Under the pieces are notes generated by a model. That model made no database searches and was not told where the DNA came from. It saw nothing but the letters and a program-made list of their open reading frames with translations. From NCBI GenBank assembly GCA_017541465.1, contig JAFXYZ010000011.1, forward strand, positions 1-38,014: a stretch of DNA of 38,014 nt. The letters are read 5' to 3'. The position numbers and the translations under genes were made by a program. Positions 1-10,486 of this stretch are shown here, piece by piece (the stretch's first letter is position 1; the number at the start of each line of letters is the position of its first letter). The stretch is from a bacterium (lineage in GTDB: Bacteria; Cyanobacteriota; Vampirovibrionia; Gastranaerophilales; Gastranaerophilaceae).

Positions 1-699
1 GAAATTATAAAAAAATATCCGGGCCGTTTTCTTGGTGCTGCCGTTTTACCAACGCCTTATGTTGATGAGGCTATAAAAGAACTTGAACGTTGTGTAAAAG
101 AATTAGGTTTCAAATATTGGCACACACATTCTAACTATAAAAATGAACATTTATATGAAGAAAAATATCTTCCCCTGCTTGCAAAAGCAGAAGAACTGGG
201 ATGTGCATTCTATGTTCACCCACAAGCATCTGATGATGAAGATATGAAAAATATGGGTTATGTATATTCTTCACCCGGACTTGGTTTTGGCTTGGATGCT
301 ATGAAAACATCATTAAGGCTTATATTAAACGGAACATTTGATAAATTCCCTAACTTAAGAATGATTCTTGGTCATTTGGGTGAATATTTCCCATTCATAA
401 TGGATAGAGTTGATAATCGTTTTGAATGGATTAAGGATGATGAAGTAAAAATGAAACATCCTGTTTCTTATTACTTTAAAAATAAAAATGTTGTTGTAAC
501 AACAAGCGGTAATATGTCTAAACTTGCTTTTGAATGCACAAAGAAAGCTCTAGGTATAGACAGCATTATTTTTGCTTCAGATTATCCTTATGAATGTTTG
601 TCTGAGATGATGAAATATATGGATTCTTTAGATTTAACCGAAGAAGAAAAAGAAAAGGTATTTCACATGAATGCTGAAAAGTATATTTTAGGTAAATAA
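1..699 (+). CDS. Amidohydrolase family 2 protein, 5' end missing
   Basis: The reading frame is open from the first base, so this is the C-terminal 232 residues of a longer protein; the ATG at 244 is internal, because the upstream residues continue the same fold. It resembles the amidohydrolase-2 group (ACMSD / gamma-resorcylate decarboxylase type), metal-dependent TIM-barrel hydrolases or decarboxylases acting on small aromatic or carboxylated substrates. Supporting motifs are a His in FYVHPQ (about residue 73 of the visible part), the family hallmark ILGHLGE, and the C-terminal metal-ligand Asp in FASDYPYE. The N-terminal HxH that would complete the metal site lies outside the window. The substrate cannot be told from sequence. 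It ends with TAA and is followed by about 600 bp without an intact gene. Confidence 0.85.
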   Translation, partial: EIIKKYPGRFLGAAVLPTPYVDEAIKELERCVKELGFKYWHTHSNYKNEHLYEEKYLPLLAKAEELGCAFYVHPQASDDEDMKNMGYVYSSPGLGFGLDAMKTSLRLILNGTFDKFPNLRMILGHLGEYFPFIMDRVDNRFEWIKDDEVKMKHPVSYYFKNKNVVVTTSGNMSKLAFECTKKALGIDSIIFASDYPYECLSEMMKYMDSLDLTEEEKEKVFHMNAEKYILGK

Positions 700-1054
700 G
701 GTTTTAGCTTATAAGTCGGCTTTACTTTAAATAATGTTGATAAAAACTATAAATTTTTCGATGGCATAATAATGCCAAATGGTTTGTTGCAATAATAAAA
801 CTATCGTTTGATTTTTTGTCGATAATTTAAAAAATTTGAGGTGTATTTCTTATGGTTCGTTTTCAGCTCATGTTAAAAAATGTATCTGAAATGTGCGGTA
901 TTATTGGTTGATAGACTTGACTTGTTGCACAAACGAGTTACTATGAATAGTGACATAGCAAGCATTTTAAGACTCAATAGGTTCGGGTCTAACCTGGACA
1001 GTTTTAAGAGTTTGTGTATATAGTAATCATGAATACTCTCGATAAATGTAGATT

Positions 1055-1150
1055 ATGGCTTATGTAATGTGGGTTGCTTTTGGAATAATCGGAACAACAA
1101 TTCTCGGAGTTTTGTTATTTAGTGAAAAATTAACCGTTTTGCAAATGTAG
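1055..1150 (+). pseudogene. Fragment of an SMR (EmrE/SugE-type) multidrug transporter gene
   Basis: This frame encodes 31 residues starting MAYVMWVAFGIIG and containing TILGVLLFSEKLT. That matches the stretch covering the last part of TM3 and TM4 of small multidrug resistance proteins (typical pattern AYAxWxGxGxxGTxxLGxxxFGExLT). Family members are about 105-110 residues, so roughly the first 55 and last 15 residues are missing. In frame upstream there is a TAG at 1049-1051, and the fragment ends at TAG 1148-1150, inside a TGTAGATTAT element. The same element also abuts its left side. It is best read as a gene piece left between two insertion-sequence ends. The family assignment is by eye, but the pattern is distinctive. 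Confidence 0.65.
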
Positions 1151-1241
1151 ATTATCAGAGAGATTGAGAAAAGTACCCCCGGAAGTTTGAGAGTGTAGAT
1201 TATCAGAGAGATTAAGAAAAGTACCCCCAGAAGCTTAACAA
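1146..1241 (+). repeat. Two tandem 48-bp repeats resembling an IS21-family end
   Basis: Two adjacent copies, 1146-1193 and 1194-1241, match at about 42 of 48 positions. Each starts TGTAGATTATCAGAGAGATT and carries AGAAAAGTACCCCC. IS21-family elements are known to have multiple repeated sequences at their ends, starting with TG, and I associate the AAAAGTACCCC core with that family. No istA or istB gene is present, so this would be a solo end or deletion scar. The assignment to IS21 is inference; the repeat itself is directly visible. Confidence 0.55.
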
Positions 1242-1301
1242 TATTTACATATAAAGAAACTCATTATAAATTATTAATATGAAGATAAATAGGTTTTAAT
1301 C

Positions 1302-3245
1302 ATGGTTGATAATTTTATACGTTTTCTAAAAAACAGATCACTGGTTTTTAAACTCAGTGCAAGTATTCTTTTAACTATTTTAATAGGTTCACTTTTACTG
1401 AGTATTTTTATATCGAATTACTCGAAACCGCTGTTAAAAGAGCAGATTATCTCGGCTGCCTATAAAGCACTCGGGGAGGTTAACCACAACATTGCTCAGG
1501 GTGCGGATATTGCGGAGCAGTCAATTGTTAATACAGCAAGAATTTTGGAGTTAAAAGACAACGTAAGCGAAAAAGACCTTGATTTATTGGCTCAGGCTGG
1601 TTTAGAAGCCATAACGAAACAATACGGACATTTTTACGAGTTTTTTATATACATTCTCCCAAAGCACGGAGAACTCGCTGACGGAACATTTTATTATTCC
1701 GCTATAAAAGACGACAAAATGGAAACTTTAAGCTGGAAAGATACAGGTTTTGCAAAAGACAGAGAATGGCTCACTTATGCCCTCAAAACAGGTAAAATTC
1801 ACTGGACGGAGCCATATATGGCAGAGGACCAAAACGGAAAAAAAGTATTATCCTCCAGTGTGTCAATTCCTTTCAAATTTAAAGGAAGCAGCGATTTTGA
1901 CGGTGTAATCGGCACTTCGGGAAACCTTAGTGCAATGAGAGACTGGCTCAATAATTACAAATTTGAGGCAAACGGAAAATATCTTCTGACCTCGGCAAAA
2001 GGGTTATACCTTATACACCCCGATAAAAATATCGAGTTTAAAAAGACAATATCCCAGCTTGCGGACGACATTAATTCAAAACAGTTAAAATATGTTGCAA
2101 ACCAGGTTAAAAACGGAAACAGCGGGTTTGTCACAATGCCAAAATCTTCTGTTTATAACAGCGAGGTCGTTTTTGTTTACAGTCCTATTCCAAAGACTTA
2201 CTGGAGTTCATATCTGGTTTATTCCGCCGAAAATTTCTACAAACCGATTAAACATTTTCAGCTGATTTTATTAACAGTAACGGGAATAGGTGTTATTTTA
2301 CTTGTTCTGATGATAAGCCGTATATGTAAACTAACGACAAACCCGATTGTTGAACTATCCCACGTTGCGGAAAAATACGGCCGAGGCGAATTTGAAGCAG
2401 AGCTTCCGCCCGTAAACTCAAATGATGAGGTCGGTGTGCTCACTCAGGCATTTTATACAATGAGGGATAACCTTTTAAATTTACTGCATATCCAGAAGAA
2501 AAACGCAAAAGAAGAACAGAAAAGAGCATCGGAGCTTGAGATTGCGACAAAAATTCAGTCCTCCGTACTTCCCGTTGATTTTCCCAAAGCTGCGAATTTT
2601 GATATGTATGCTTCAATGACACCCGCGAAAGAAGTCGGGGGCGATTTTTACGATTTCTTCTTCACTGATGAAACGCATTTTGCCTTCCTTATAGCAGATG
2701 TTTCGGGGAAAGGTATTCCTGCCGCGCTCTTTATGATGAACGCAAAATCACTTATAAAAAGTAATTTACTGAGCGGCTATCCCTTAAATGAAGCTATAAA
2801 TAAATCAAACAGAGAGCTTTGCGCAACAAATGAAGCAGGAATGTTTTTGACGGCATTTATAGCGATTTTAAACATTAAAACAGGCGAACTTGAATACGTT
2901 AATGCAGGTCATAATCCGCCTGCCGTAAAATTCGGCGACAGATTTGAATATTTAAAAACAGATAATAATCTTGTCTTATCCGCCCTCGACAATTTTGAGT
3001 ATAAATCAGAAAAAATAACCTTAAACCCCGAAAATAATATTTTAATTTATACGGATGGTGTTGTGGAAGCCCAAAACACACAAAAAGAATTTTACGGGGA
3101 AGAAAGGCTAATAAACCTCTTAAACAAAGAAGTTCAGAGCCCAGAAGAAATCGTTGAAGCCGTAAAAGCTGATGTTGATGAGTTTTCCTCGGGCGCACCG
3201 CAGTTTGACGATATTACAATGCTTGATATTAAATTTATTGGCTAG
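1302..3245 (+). CDS. Membrane sensor PP2C/SpoIIE-type serine phosphatase (RsbU-like)
   Basis: A 647-residue membrane-bound protein phosphatase. Order of parts: TM1 (about 15-38), an extracytoplasmic Cache-type sensor region (about 40-310), TM2 (about 318-340), a HAMP linker (about 340-393), a short coiled coil, and a SpoIIE PP2C domain (about 410-645). Metal-binding motifs are present: EVGGDFYDFF, IADVSGKGIPAALF, NAGHNPP, IYTDGVVEA and FDDITML. Such proteins dephosphorylate STAS-domain anti-sigma antagonists in partner-switching pathways in response to an external signal. Unlike the relative at 20081-22408 it has no C-terminal HATPase domain and no STAS gene beside it. The transporter gene starts 9 bp downstream, suggesting co-transcription. 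The start is preceded only by a weak purine stretch (TAGG). Confidence 0.93.
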   Translation: MVDNFIRFLKNRSLVFKLSASILLTILIGSLLLSIFISNYSKPLLKEQIISAAYKALGEVNHNIAQGADIAEQSIVNTARILELKDNVSEKDLDLLAQAGLEAITKQYGHFYEFFIYILPKHGELADGTFYYSAIKDDKMETLSWKDTGFAKDREWLTYALKTGKIHWTEPYMAEDQNGKKVLSSSVSIPFKFKGSSDFDGVIGTSGNLSAMRDWLNNYKFEANGKYLLTSAKGLYLIHPDKNIEFKKTISQLADDINSKQLKYVANQVKNGNSGFVTMPKSSVYNSEVVFVYSPIPKTYWSSYLVYSAENFYKPIKHFQLILLTVTGIGVILLVLMISRICKLTTNPIVELSHVAEKYGRGEFEAELPPVNSNDEVGVLTQAFYTMRDNLLNLLHIQKKNAKEEQKRASELEIATKIQSSVLPVDFPKAANFDMYASMTPAKEVGGDFYDFFFTDETHFAFLIADVSGKGIPAALFMMNAKSLIKSNLLSGYPLNEAINKSNRELCATNEAGMFLTAFIAILNIKTGELEYVNAGHNPPAVKFGDRFEYLKTDNNLVLSALDNFEYKSEKITLNPENNILIYTDGVVEAQNTQKEFYGEERLINLLNKEVQSPEEIVEAVKADVDEFSSGAPQFDDITMLDIKFIG

Positions 3246-3254
3246 AAACAAAAA

Positions 3255-4559
3255 ATGGAAAATAACAGACCTTTTTGGACATCAAAATATTCGTTTATAA
3301 TAACAACAATAGGTTCAGCCGTCGGCTTAGGAAACATCTGGCGGTTCCCCTATATTATGGGGCAGTATGGAGGCGCAATCTTCCTTGCGGTTTATATTCT
3401 TATCATCTCAACAATATGTTTTATTCCGCTAATGAATGAACTTTATATAGGAAAAACTACGAAAAAAGAGTGTGTCGGGGCATATGAATCCATAAACAAA
3501 AATTTTAAATATTTAGACGCGCTGAACCCGATAACGGGTGTTTTGATAGCATCTTTTTATTTTATCGTGGGCGGCTGGATAATAAACTATATTTTTAAAA
3601 GTCTTGTTAATTCAAATATAAACGACTGGGGACAATACTTTTCAGCCTTCATACAGGCACCCGTTTACCCCTGTATTTTAACTCTGCTGTTCATTTCTAT
3701 TTGCATATTTTTTACGGCAAAAGGGCTGAAGAACGGAATTGAAAGAGCAAATAAACTTTTTATGCCACTTCTTGCCGTTATACTGATTTTTCTTGTCATA
3801 GTTTCGCTAAATCTTCCGAACGCACAAAAGGGTTTAGAGTATATGTTTAAGCCCGATTTTTCAAAACTTAATTTTCATATGGTTTTGGCGGCTCTCGGGC
3901 AGGCATTTTTTACCCTCAGTATCGGTATGGGCGCACTGCTGACTTACGGAAGCTATATCAAAGAGGACAAAAGTCTTGTAAAATCGGTTTATACAATAAT
4001 TCTCTCGGATACTGCTTTTGCCCTTCTGGCAGGAATAATGATATTCCCTGCGGTATTTTCGTTTAATATGGAGCCAAATTCCGGAGCAGGACTTGTTTTC
4101 GTTACCCTTCCTAAGATATTTTCAAATATTCCCTATGGCAATTTAATAGCATTTTCGTTCTTTATTCTGCTCTTCAGCGCGGCTCTGACTTCCGGTATCA
4201 GTATTATTGAAGGTCCGTGTGCAACATTAATTGAAAGATTTAAAATTACGAGAATTAGAGCCTCAATAATATTATTTTTTATAATATCTTTTATTGCTAT
4301 ACCAACAACACTGTCATTTAGTGTTTTGGGTGATTTAAAAATCTTTGGCAAAACACTCTTTGATTTTCTTGATTTTACGACCTCAAACATAATGCTTCCC
4401 GTCAACACGTTATTCTTATGTTTAATCTCGGGCTGGTATTTAAAAATCAAAGGCGGAGATATAATCAGAAACAAAATCGGAGTTTTTCTGTTCAATGTCG
4501 GACTTAAATTTATCGTGCCTATAGCACTCGTTTGCCTGATTTATATGGGGCTGAAATAG
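3255..4559 (+). CDS. Sodium:neurotransmitter symporter (SNF/LeuT-type) family transporter
   Basis: A 434-residue polytopic inner-membrane protein of the neurotransmitter:sodium symporter family, with the hallmark TM1 sequence GSAVGLGNIWRFPY at residues 20-33, where sodium and substrate bind in LeuT. About 11 hydrophobic segments are visible, as in the short bacterial members (MhsT/TnaT-like) that take up amino acids with sodium. TM6-equivalent residues near AALGQAFFTLSIGMGALLTY carry the unwound helix Ser/Gly pattern. The substrate cannot be assigned. It lies 9 bp after the phosphatase gene and is probably in the same transcript, which suggests that the sensor's input may concern the transported solute (inference). 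It ends in TAG, 51 bp from the convergent TolC gene. Confidence 0.92.
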   Translation: MENNRPFWTSKYSFIITTIGSAVGLGNIWRFPYIMGQYGGAIFLAVYILIISTICFIPLMNELYIGKTTKKECVGAYESINKNFKYLDALNPITGVLIASFYFIVGGWIINYIFKSLVNSNINDWGQYFSAFIQAPVYPCILTLLFISICIFFTAKGLKNGIERANKLFMPLLAVILIFLVIVSLNLPNAQKGLEYMFKPDFSKLNFHMVLAALGQAFFTLSIGMGALLTYGSYIKEDKSLVKSVYTIILSDTAFALLAGIMIFPAVFSFNMEPNSGAGLVFVTLPKIFSNIPYGNLIAFSFFILLFSAALTSGISIIEGPCATLIERFKITRIRASIILFFIISFIAIPTTLSFSVLGDLKIFGKTLFDFLDFTTSNIMLPVNTLFLCLISGWYLKIKGGDIIRNKIGVFLFNVGLKFIVPIALVCLIYMGLK

Positions 4560-4610
4560 TTATTCCAATTCGCTTTTGAGTATTATAGCAGATTTATCCT
4601 TCCATAGAAT

Positions 4611-5990
4611 TTAAATATCTTCAGGTGACAGTTCCAGTATCATCTCCTGCGAAAATTCAAGCGGTATTCCAATCTCTTTTTCGAGGTTTGCAAAAGATGT
4701 ATTATAATTCAGCATTGCGTTATAGAAATCAAGTCTTGCACTAAGATAGGTGTTTTCACCGTCTTTAAGCTCGATGGCATCTCCGACACCTGCTTTATAT
4801 CTGCCTGTTACCTGTCTGTACTGTTCTTTTGCCTGGTCTAAAGCAAGTTTTGCAAGAATTATGGATTCCTTATCCGTTTGTAAATCAAGATATGCTTTTT
4901 TTACATTAAAATATACGGAATCTCTCGTGCTTTCAAGCTCGGCTAAAGATTTTTCATACTCAGCCTTAGCCTGATTAAGTTGTTTTTTGGTTCTCATAAT
5001 ATTTAAAGCACTATAATTCAGAGAAACACCAACCTGTGATGACCTTAAATTATAATCGTTACCAATCCCGTATGAAAAACCGCCGTAAGCATCCAAGTCA
5101 GGAGTAAATTCTCTCCTTGCGGCACGAACATTCATCCTTGCGGCTTCAGAACTCTTTTGGGCTGAAATCAACTCAGGTCTTACGTCCATAGCTTTTTCAA
5201 TTGCATCCTCAGAGGTTATATCATAAGAGTTAAGAATTAATTCATCAGATAATTCATAATTTGTATATTCAGGCAATCCCATAATCTGAGATAACAGCGC
5301 CTTTGCAACCTCGAGAATATTTTTGGCTTTGACAAGGTTTAACTGAGCCTTACCTAAATTATAATGAGCAGTTACAACATCAAGTTTTGATTTTTTACCG
5401 AGTCTGTAAAAACCATTTGCCTGCTCAAGCTGCATTTCATAGTCTTTAACGGTATCTTCATAAACCCTGACCTGCGCCTGAGCAAAAAGAATATTAAAAT
5501 AAGCGACTTTAATATTATAAATTATTGAATTGATATTCTCTTTTGTATCCTCAACACTTGCCTGATACGAATATTTTGCCATATCAGCTGTTGCCTTGGT
5601 TTTACCGAAATCAAAAAGAAGCATATCAGCCGAGAGATTAGGGAGATACCCCATAGTATTATGAGTATTCATGTATGCTATTGAATTTTTTGTTTCGGTA
5701 TAAACATTATCACTCTGGTCAAAATCAAGACTTGCACTTAAAGACGGGAAATAATTAGCCCAAGCCTGACCGATTTTTGATTTATAGACCTGTTCATTGT
5801 AAATAGATGCTCTTATATCAGGATTGTACTTAATTGCAATATCCATACAATCCTTGAGGGAGAATACCGAATGGTTTTCATTGGTATATTGTGCTTTATC
5901 ATCAGAAATCCGGGTTTCTTCAACAGCATAAACAGTTCCCGCAGTCAAAGCAAATATACATATTACCGTAAATAATTTTTTAAAATTCAT
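4611..5990 (-). CDS. TolC-family outer-membrane efflux protein
   Basis: A 459-residue outer-membrane channel component of the tripartite efflux pump encoded by this operon. The signal peptide is clear ([22 protein letters not shown]). Two OEP repeats follow, each with the long alpha-helical hairpin pattern (for example [20 protein letters not shown] and [20 protein letters not shown]). I place the start at 5990: GAGAG in ACGAGAGAGTG sits about 8 nt upstream of that ATG but only 2 nt from an ATG at 5996, and a more distant ATG at 6029 would put extra residues before the signal peptide. The gene overlaps the 3' end of the RND gene by 11 bp, which implies translational coupling. Confidence 0.92.
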   Translation of the reverse strand: MNFKKLFTVICIFALTAGTVYAVEETRISDDKAQYTNENHSVFSLKDCMDIAIKYNPDIRASIYNEQVYKSKIGQAWANYFPSLSASLDFDQSDNVYTETKNSIAYMNTHNTMGYLPNLSADMLLFDFGKTKATADMAKYSYQASVEDTKENINSIIYNIKVAYFNILFAQAQVRVYEDTVKDYEMQLEQANGFYRLGKKSKLDVVTAHYNLGKAQLNLVKAKNILEVAKALLSQIMGLPEYTNYELSDELILNSYDITSEDAIEKAMDVRPELISAQKSSEAARMNVRAARREFTPDLDAYGGFSYGIGNDYNLRSSQVGVSLNYSALNIMRTKKQLNQAKAEYEKSLAELESTRDSVYFNVKKAYLDLQTDKESIILAKLALDQAKEQYRQVTGRYKAGVGDAIELKDGENTYLSARLDFYNAMLNYNTSFANLEKEIGIPLEFSQEMILELSPEDI

Positions 5991-8900
5991 AATCATCACT
6001 CTCTCGTTTATTATTAAAATGTTTATCAATTAAATCCTGAATTATTACGTAAAATGCAGGTGTTAATACAGTACCCAATGTAGCCGCAACAAGCATACCG
6101 CCTATAACGGTTGAGCCAACCGAAATTCTGCTGTTAGCACCTGCACCCGAGGCAAAAAGCAAAGGCAAAATACCGAGAATAAAAGCGGCTTCCGTCATCA
6201 TAATTGCCCTGAATCTTAAAAATGCAGCCTGAATAGCAGCCTCCTGAATTGATAAACCGTTCTTTTCGTGTTCTTCTTTTGCAAACTCAACAATCAGAAT
6301 AGACTGTTTTGCAGCAAGACCGATTAAAGTAATCAAACCGACCTGAGAATACAAATCAAGAGATTGCCCCATCATTAATTGAAAAATTAATGCTCCGACA
6401 ATGGCAACAGGAGATATTAAAAGTACCGCAACAGGTATCATATAACTTTCATACAATGCAACCAGGAACAAATATACAAATAACAATGCAAAGCCGACAA
6501 CTATACCGGTTTGTCCCGAGGATTCTTTTTCTTGAAGGGAAGTTCCCGACCAAGCAAAGGTATAATCATTCGACAGAATTTTACCGGATAAATTTTCCAT
6601 AGCATTCATCGCATCACCTGAGGTTTTTCCGTTTGCTTGAGTTCCCATGATTTGAACGGAACGGAATTGATTAAATCTTGTTATTGATACCGCACCGGTT
6701 ACTTGTTTTGCAGTTATCAAAGTAGCGATAGGAACAGGCTTTCCCTGTGTATTTATTACATATATTTTCTGCAAATCCTCAATTTTATCTCTGTAATTAC
6801 CTTCCGCCTGCATAAATACCCTGAAAATTCTGCCGATTTTATTGAAGTCATTTATGTAAGAATAAGAAAGTGTTGAACCAAGAGTATTATGTAATTCGGC
6901 TATATCAACATTCTGAGCAAGAGCTTTTTCATAATCAATATTTAAAATATATTGGGGTACATTTGCCTGAAATTGAGTATATACATTTGTCAAATTAGAG
7001 TCAGCATTGGCTTTTTGTATAAATTCATTAGCAAAAGCGGATAAATCCTGAACATTAGCATTGTTCAAAGAAAGTAATTGATATTCAAAACCTCCCGACA
7101 TACTTAAACCATCAATTGCAGGGGGTGAAAAAGTAATAATTGATGCTTCATTTATGTCTGCGGTTCTTTTATATATTTCCGATAATATACCGTTATGGGA
7201 TAAATCAGTCTGCTTACCTTGAATAAATCTGACAATCTTCCCCAATATACCGATTTTTCTCTCACCCCATTCCTTTAGATTTATTACCACAAATCCCTGA
7301 TTTGAAGGTCCCATACCGCCAAAGGCAATTATTTTTTCCTTCTCTATCCCTTCAATATCTTCGATTGCTTTGGTAAATTTAATCATTACATCTTCTGTTC
7401 TGTTCAAAGATGCACCGTCAGGAAGTGTTACTGCACTAATCAAGAAACCCTGATCCTCGTCAGGAATAAAACCTGTCGGTATTATTTTAAACAGACCAAA
7501 CATTAAAAACATAATAGCAATATACATAATAACGGTTAATTTTTTATTAAAAACGAATTTTTTAACCATTTCAATGTAATATTTTGTTAATATATCAAAG
7601 TATTTATTAAAATAATCCAAACCCTTCAATATAAATGATAAGATTATTTTAAAAAACTTGTTTGTAACTTCTTTAGTTTGTTTTGATTTTTTAAGCAAAA
7701 TAGAACACATTGCAGGCGATAATGACAAAGCACAAATTGCCGATATTGCAATTGATACTGAAATACAAACAGCAAATTGCTTATACATGGTTCCCGATAA
7801 ACCGCTCATAAAGCACATCGGAACAAATACTGCCATCAAGACGGAGGCCATGGCAATTAATGAACCGCCAACTTCTTTCATTGTTATTTGGGTTGACTCT
7901 ATAGCTGATTTACCATCCTCCATGTGACGTTTAACATTTTCTATGACGACTATTGCATCATCTACAACAACAGCAACAGCGAGAACAAGTGCAAATAAGG
8001 TTAAAAGATTTAAAGACATTCCCAGCATTTTTAATGCAATAAATGTTCCTACCAAAGAAACAGGAATGGTAACACAAGGTATCAGTGTTGCTTTAAAATC
8101 ACCTAAAAATACAAATATAATTAAAATTACGATTAATGATGTCAAAAATATCGTAAATTCGACTTCATTCATTGATTCTGTGATAAATATGGCACTATCC
8201 ATCATTGTATCTATTTTTAAGGAATCAGGAAGTGTCTTGGATAATTTATCCATTTCCTTATGTACATTATTAACAATATCAACAGTATTTGCACCGGGAA
8301 GTGGCATAACCTGGATTAATGCGCCAGGTTTTCCGTCAATTATACCGAATTTAGAGTAAGATTTCGCACCCAATTCAACTCTGGCTAAATCCTTTAAGAA
8401 AATTTTTGAACCGTTTGAATTTGAACGGACTACAATATTTTCAAATTCAGCAACCGAGGATAATCTGCCTTTTGTAAGCAGGGATAATTTTAAACTCGGT
8501 TTTGACAAAGAAGGCTCATCACCCAAAGCACCGGTTGAAATTTGAGCATTTTGATTTCTGACAGCATTTTGAATTTCGGTAACCGATACTTTATAACTTG
8601 CAAGTTTTGCAGGATCAAGCCAAATTCTCATACTGTAATCATCAGCACCAAAGACATTAACAGCTCCCACACCGTTAATTCTTTTTATTGCATCCTTCAG
8701 ATAAATATTTGCGTAGTTAGTTAAGTCCAATTGATTCCAAGATTCATCTTGGGAGGATAAATTAAGTATTATTGCACCAATACCGCTGACTTGATTTTCG
8801 GCTGTAATACCTTGCTGTATAACCTCTTGAGGAAGCATTGACTGAACTTGTTGAAGTTTATTTTGAACATTCATCAAATTTAAGTCATTGTTAGTACCCG

Positions 8901-9201
8901 TTTTAAAAAATATATTTAATGAATATGCACCGTCATAGCTGGTAGAATTCATATAGAGCATATCCTTAACGCCGTTTAATTGTGTTTCAAGTAAGGAGGC
9001 AACGGAGGATTCAATAACCTCCGCACTTGCTCCGGGATAACTTGCAGATATGGTAACCTGCGGAGGGGTAATGTTGGGATATTTTTCTTGCTGCAAATTA
9101 AACAAGGAAAGTAAACCGACAATAACAATCAGTGTAGATATTACAACTGCAAAACGAGGTTTTTGTATAAAAAAGTACAAATCTTCTTTCTTAATTGCCA
9201 T
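5980..9201 (-). CDS. RND multidrug efflux permease (AcrB/HAE1 type)
   Basis: A 1073-residue inner-membrane proton-driven exporter of the hydrophobe/amphiphile efflux-1 group, the pump of the tripartite system. Length and layout match AcrB: TM1 near residues 17-35, a large periplasmic porter loop, TM2-6, then a second half with the same layout. The proton-relay pair is present as Asp414-Asp415 in [13 protein letters not shown] (TM4), and the conserved TM10 Lys is in [15 protein letters not shown]. The porter start [20 protein letters not shown] is family-typical. Its ATG shares one base with the adaptor stop (TAATG), and its end overlaps the TolC gene, so the three products are coordinately made. 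The substrate range cannot be predicted. Nothing suggests decay. Confidence 0.96.
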   Translation of the reverse strand: MAIKKEDLYFFIQKPRFAVVISTLIVIVGLLSLFNLQQEKYPNITPPQVTISASYPGASAEVIESSVASLLETQLNGVKDMLYMNSTSYDGAYSLNIFFKTGTNNDLNLMNVQNKLQQVQSMLPQEVIQQGITAENQVSGIGAIILNLSSQDESWNQLDLTNYANIYLKDAIKRINGVGAVNVFGADDYSMRIWLDPAKLASYKVSVTEIQNAVRNQNAQISTGALGDEPSLSKPSLKLSLLTKGRLSSVAEFENIVVRSNSNGSKIFLKDLARVELGAKSYSKFGIIDGKPGALIQVMPLPGANTVDIVNNVHKEMDKLSKTLPDSLKIDTMMDSAIFITESMNEVEFTIFLTSLIVILIIFVFLGDFKATLIPCVTIPVSLVGTFIALKMLGMSLNLLTLFALVLAVAVVVDDAIVVIENVKRHMEDGKSAIESTQITMKEVGGSLIAMASVLMAVFVPMCFMSGLSGTMYKQFAVCISVSIAISAICALSLSPAMCSILLKKSKQTKEVTNKFFKIILSFILKGLDYFNKYFDILTKYYIEMVKKFVFNKKLTVIMYIAIMFLMFGLFKIIPTGFIPDEDQGFLISAVTLPDGASLNRTEDVMIKFTKAIEDIEGIEKEKIIAFGGMGPSNQGFVVINLKEWGERKIGILGKIVRFIQGKQTDLSHNGILSEIYKRTADINEASIITFSPPAIDGLSMSGGFEYQLLSLNNANVQDLSAFANEFIQKANADSNLTNVYTQFQANVPQYILNIDYEKALAQNVDIAELHNTLGSTLSYSYINDFNKIGRIFRVFMQAEGNYRDKIEDLQKIYVINTQGKPVPIATLITAKQVTGAVSITRFNQFRSVQIMGTQANGKTSGDAMNAMENLSGKILSNDYTFAWSGTSLQEKESSGQTGIVVGFALLFVYLFLVALYESYMIPVAVLLISPVAIVGALIFQLMMGQSLDLYSQVGLITLIGLAAKQSILIVEFAKEEHEKNGLSIQEAAIQAAFLRFRAIMMTEAAFILGILPLLFASGAGANSRISVGSTVIGGMLVAATLGTVLTPAFYVIIQDLIDKHFNNKRESDDYEF

Positions 9202-10406
9202 TATTTTGCCTCGCCATCATTTTGTTGAGTTAAAGACTCTGCCTGATAAGGTTTGGTATTTAATGGTTGTCCCGACTTATAAACATCCTGAATACCCTTC
9301 ATAACAACAACATCATCATAAGAAAGTCCGCTTTCAACTATCCAGTTATTGTCATAGTTTTCGTTTACGACAATATCCTTTTTGACAGCCTTGCCGTCTT
9401 TAACTGTCCAGACATAATATCCTGTTCCGACATCGGTTTTTGTTGCGGACTGGGGAATGAGCATAACCTTATAGGGTTTATTAATTCTTATGGTAACATT
9501 GACATAATCACCCGGAACAAGGAGTTCATCAGGATTTTCAAAAACTGCTCTCATCGTAACGGTGCCTGTCGTTTCGTCAACCTTGTTATCAACGAACTCT
9601 ATAACACCTTCTTCTTCATATTTTGAGCCGTCAGAGAGAGTTAAAAGAATAGATACGGTATTATCAAGGCTCGGGGATTCATCTTTTTTCTCTTTGAAAT
9701 ACTTTTTAAGTTCAACAAAATCACCACTTTTAAGCGGGAAAATAACTTTCATGGGATTAGTTGTATAAATCTCTGCGATAACACCGGAAGATGGGGTAAC
9801 ATAATTCCCGACCGAATAATTGGCTTTACCTATTCTTCCCTCCATAGGTGAGGTAATGTTTGTATAACTTAAATTGAGATTTGCCCTGTTAAGTTCTGAT
9901 ATAGAACCGTCAAGTGCAGCTCTGCTTTTATTCCTTTCCGTTAAAGCATTATCATAATACTCACGGCTGACCAAATCTTCCTTTAAAAGTTCCTCTGCAC
10001 GTTTTAAATCAATTTCCGAATTATTATAGACTGCCGTATTCTCATTAACCGAGGCTTTTGCGGTTTTAGCAGCAAAAACATATTCATCAGGCTCGATAAG
10101 GAAAAGTTTTTGACCTTTTTTTACTTTGTCGCCCTCCTGAAAATATCGCTCCTGCAACCATCCTGATACTCTTGCAATAACATCAACGGATTTTTGAGCC
10201 TCAATTCTGCCTGTTGTTGACAAAGTATAATAAATATCTTTTGAAACAGGGTTTGCAACTTCGACAGTTTTGGGCTGCGACATCATATATGAACTGATAG
10301 CGGCATAAATGAGAGATTTAGCCTGATTATAAATAATCGGTATAAGAATTACCGCAAGCAATATGACAACAGCTCTTGTCTGCTTTGATTTCCAGTCTAT
10401 TTTCAT
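9201..10406 (-). CDS. Periplasmic adaptor (membrane fusion protein) of RND efflux pump
   Basis: A 401-residue AcrA/MexA-type adaptor that bridges the RND pump and TolC. It has an uncleaved-looking N-terminal hydrophobic anchor (about 11-27) without a lipobox cysteine, so it is probably membrane-tethered by that helix and not lipidated. After it come the lipoyl half-motif ([20 protein letters not shown]), an alpha-helical hairpin (about 105-160), the second lipoyl half ([21 protein letters not shown]), and beta-barrel and membrane-proximal domains. It is the first gene of the operon; the pump gene starts within its stop codon. AAAGGG lies about 8 nt before the ATG. A promoter with an overlapping inverted repeat lies just upstream. 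No regulator gene is adjacent. Confidence 0.94.
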   Translation of the reverse strand: MKIDWKSKQTRAVVILLAVILIPIIYNQAKSLIYAAISSYMMSQPKTVEVANPVSKDIYYTLSTTGRIEAQKSVDVIARVSGWLQERYFQEGDKVKKGQKLFLIEPDEYVFAAKTAKASVNENTAVYNNSEIDLKRAEELLKEDLVSREYYDNALTERNKSRAALDGSISELNRANLNLSYTNITSPMEGRIGKANYSVGNYVTPSSGVIAEIYTTNPMKVIFPLKSGDFVELKKYFKEKKDESPSLDNTVSILLTLSDGSKYEEEGVIEFVDNKVDETTGTVTMRAVFENPDELLVPGDYVNVTIRINKPYKVMLIPQSATKTDVGTGYYVWTVKDGKAVKKDIVVNENYDNNWIVESGLSYDDVVVMKGIQDVYKSGQPLNTKPYQAESLTQQNDGEAK

Positions 10407-10420
10407 AATATTTTCCCTTT

Positions 10421-10486
10421 AAATGATATAATTCCAACAATATATTTAATTGAGGAAATTATATCATTCATGGAAAAATTTGTCAT
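10421..10486 (-). promoter_or_regulatory. Efflux-operon promoter with overlapping inverted-repeat operator
   Basis: On the minus strand a -35 box ATGACA (10486-10481) is followed after exactly 17 nt by a perfect -10 box TATAAT (10463-10458). The -10 lies inside one arm of an inverted repeat: arms at 10421-10435 and 10454-10468 (AAATGATATAATTCC and GGAAATTATATCATT), matching over about 14 bp with one bulged base and an 18-nt spacer. The second arm falls downstream of the expected transcription start. A repressor bound here would block RNA polymerase. A transcription terminator for the upstream repeat-protein gene is less likely, since the hairpin has no following U-run on the minus strand. Confidence 0.65.

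Larger units (their letters stand above)
700..1301. other. Intergenic region of decayed DNA (gene fragment and IS-end-like repeats)
   Basis: About 600 bp without an intact gene. From left to right it holds: a perfect 6-bp inverted repeat with a 4-nt loop at 762-777 (TGGCAT/ATGCCA), which could be an operator; a 19-codon reading frame at 852-911 preceded by GAGGTG, possibly the stump of a truncated gene; a fragment of an SMR transporter gene at 1055-1150; and two tandem 48-bp repeats at 1146-1241. TGTAGATTAT occurs three times (1047, 1146, 1194). The pattern fits repeated insertion and deletion of a mobile element. The last 60 bp before the phosphatase gene are AT-rich and should hold its promoter, but I see no convincing -35/-10 pair. 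Confidence 0.7.

Noticed and set aside
968-1015. GGTCTAACCTGGACAGTTTT stretch as an IS3-family end
   Set aside because: It looks faintly like such ends, but there is no matching inverted copy or transposase remnant.
7943-8359. 138-codon open frame antisense to the RND pump gene
   Set aside because: Shadow of a well-supported gene; no start signal and no recognisable motif.
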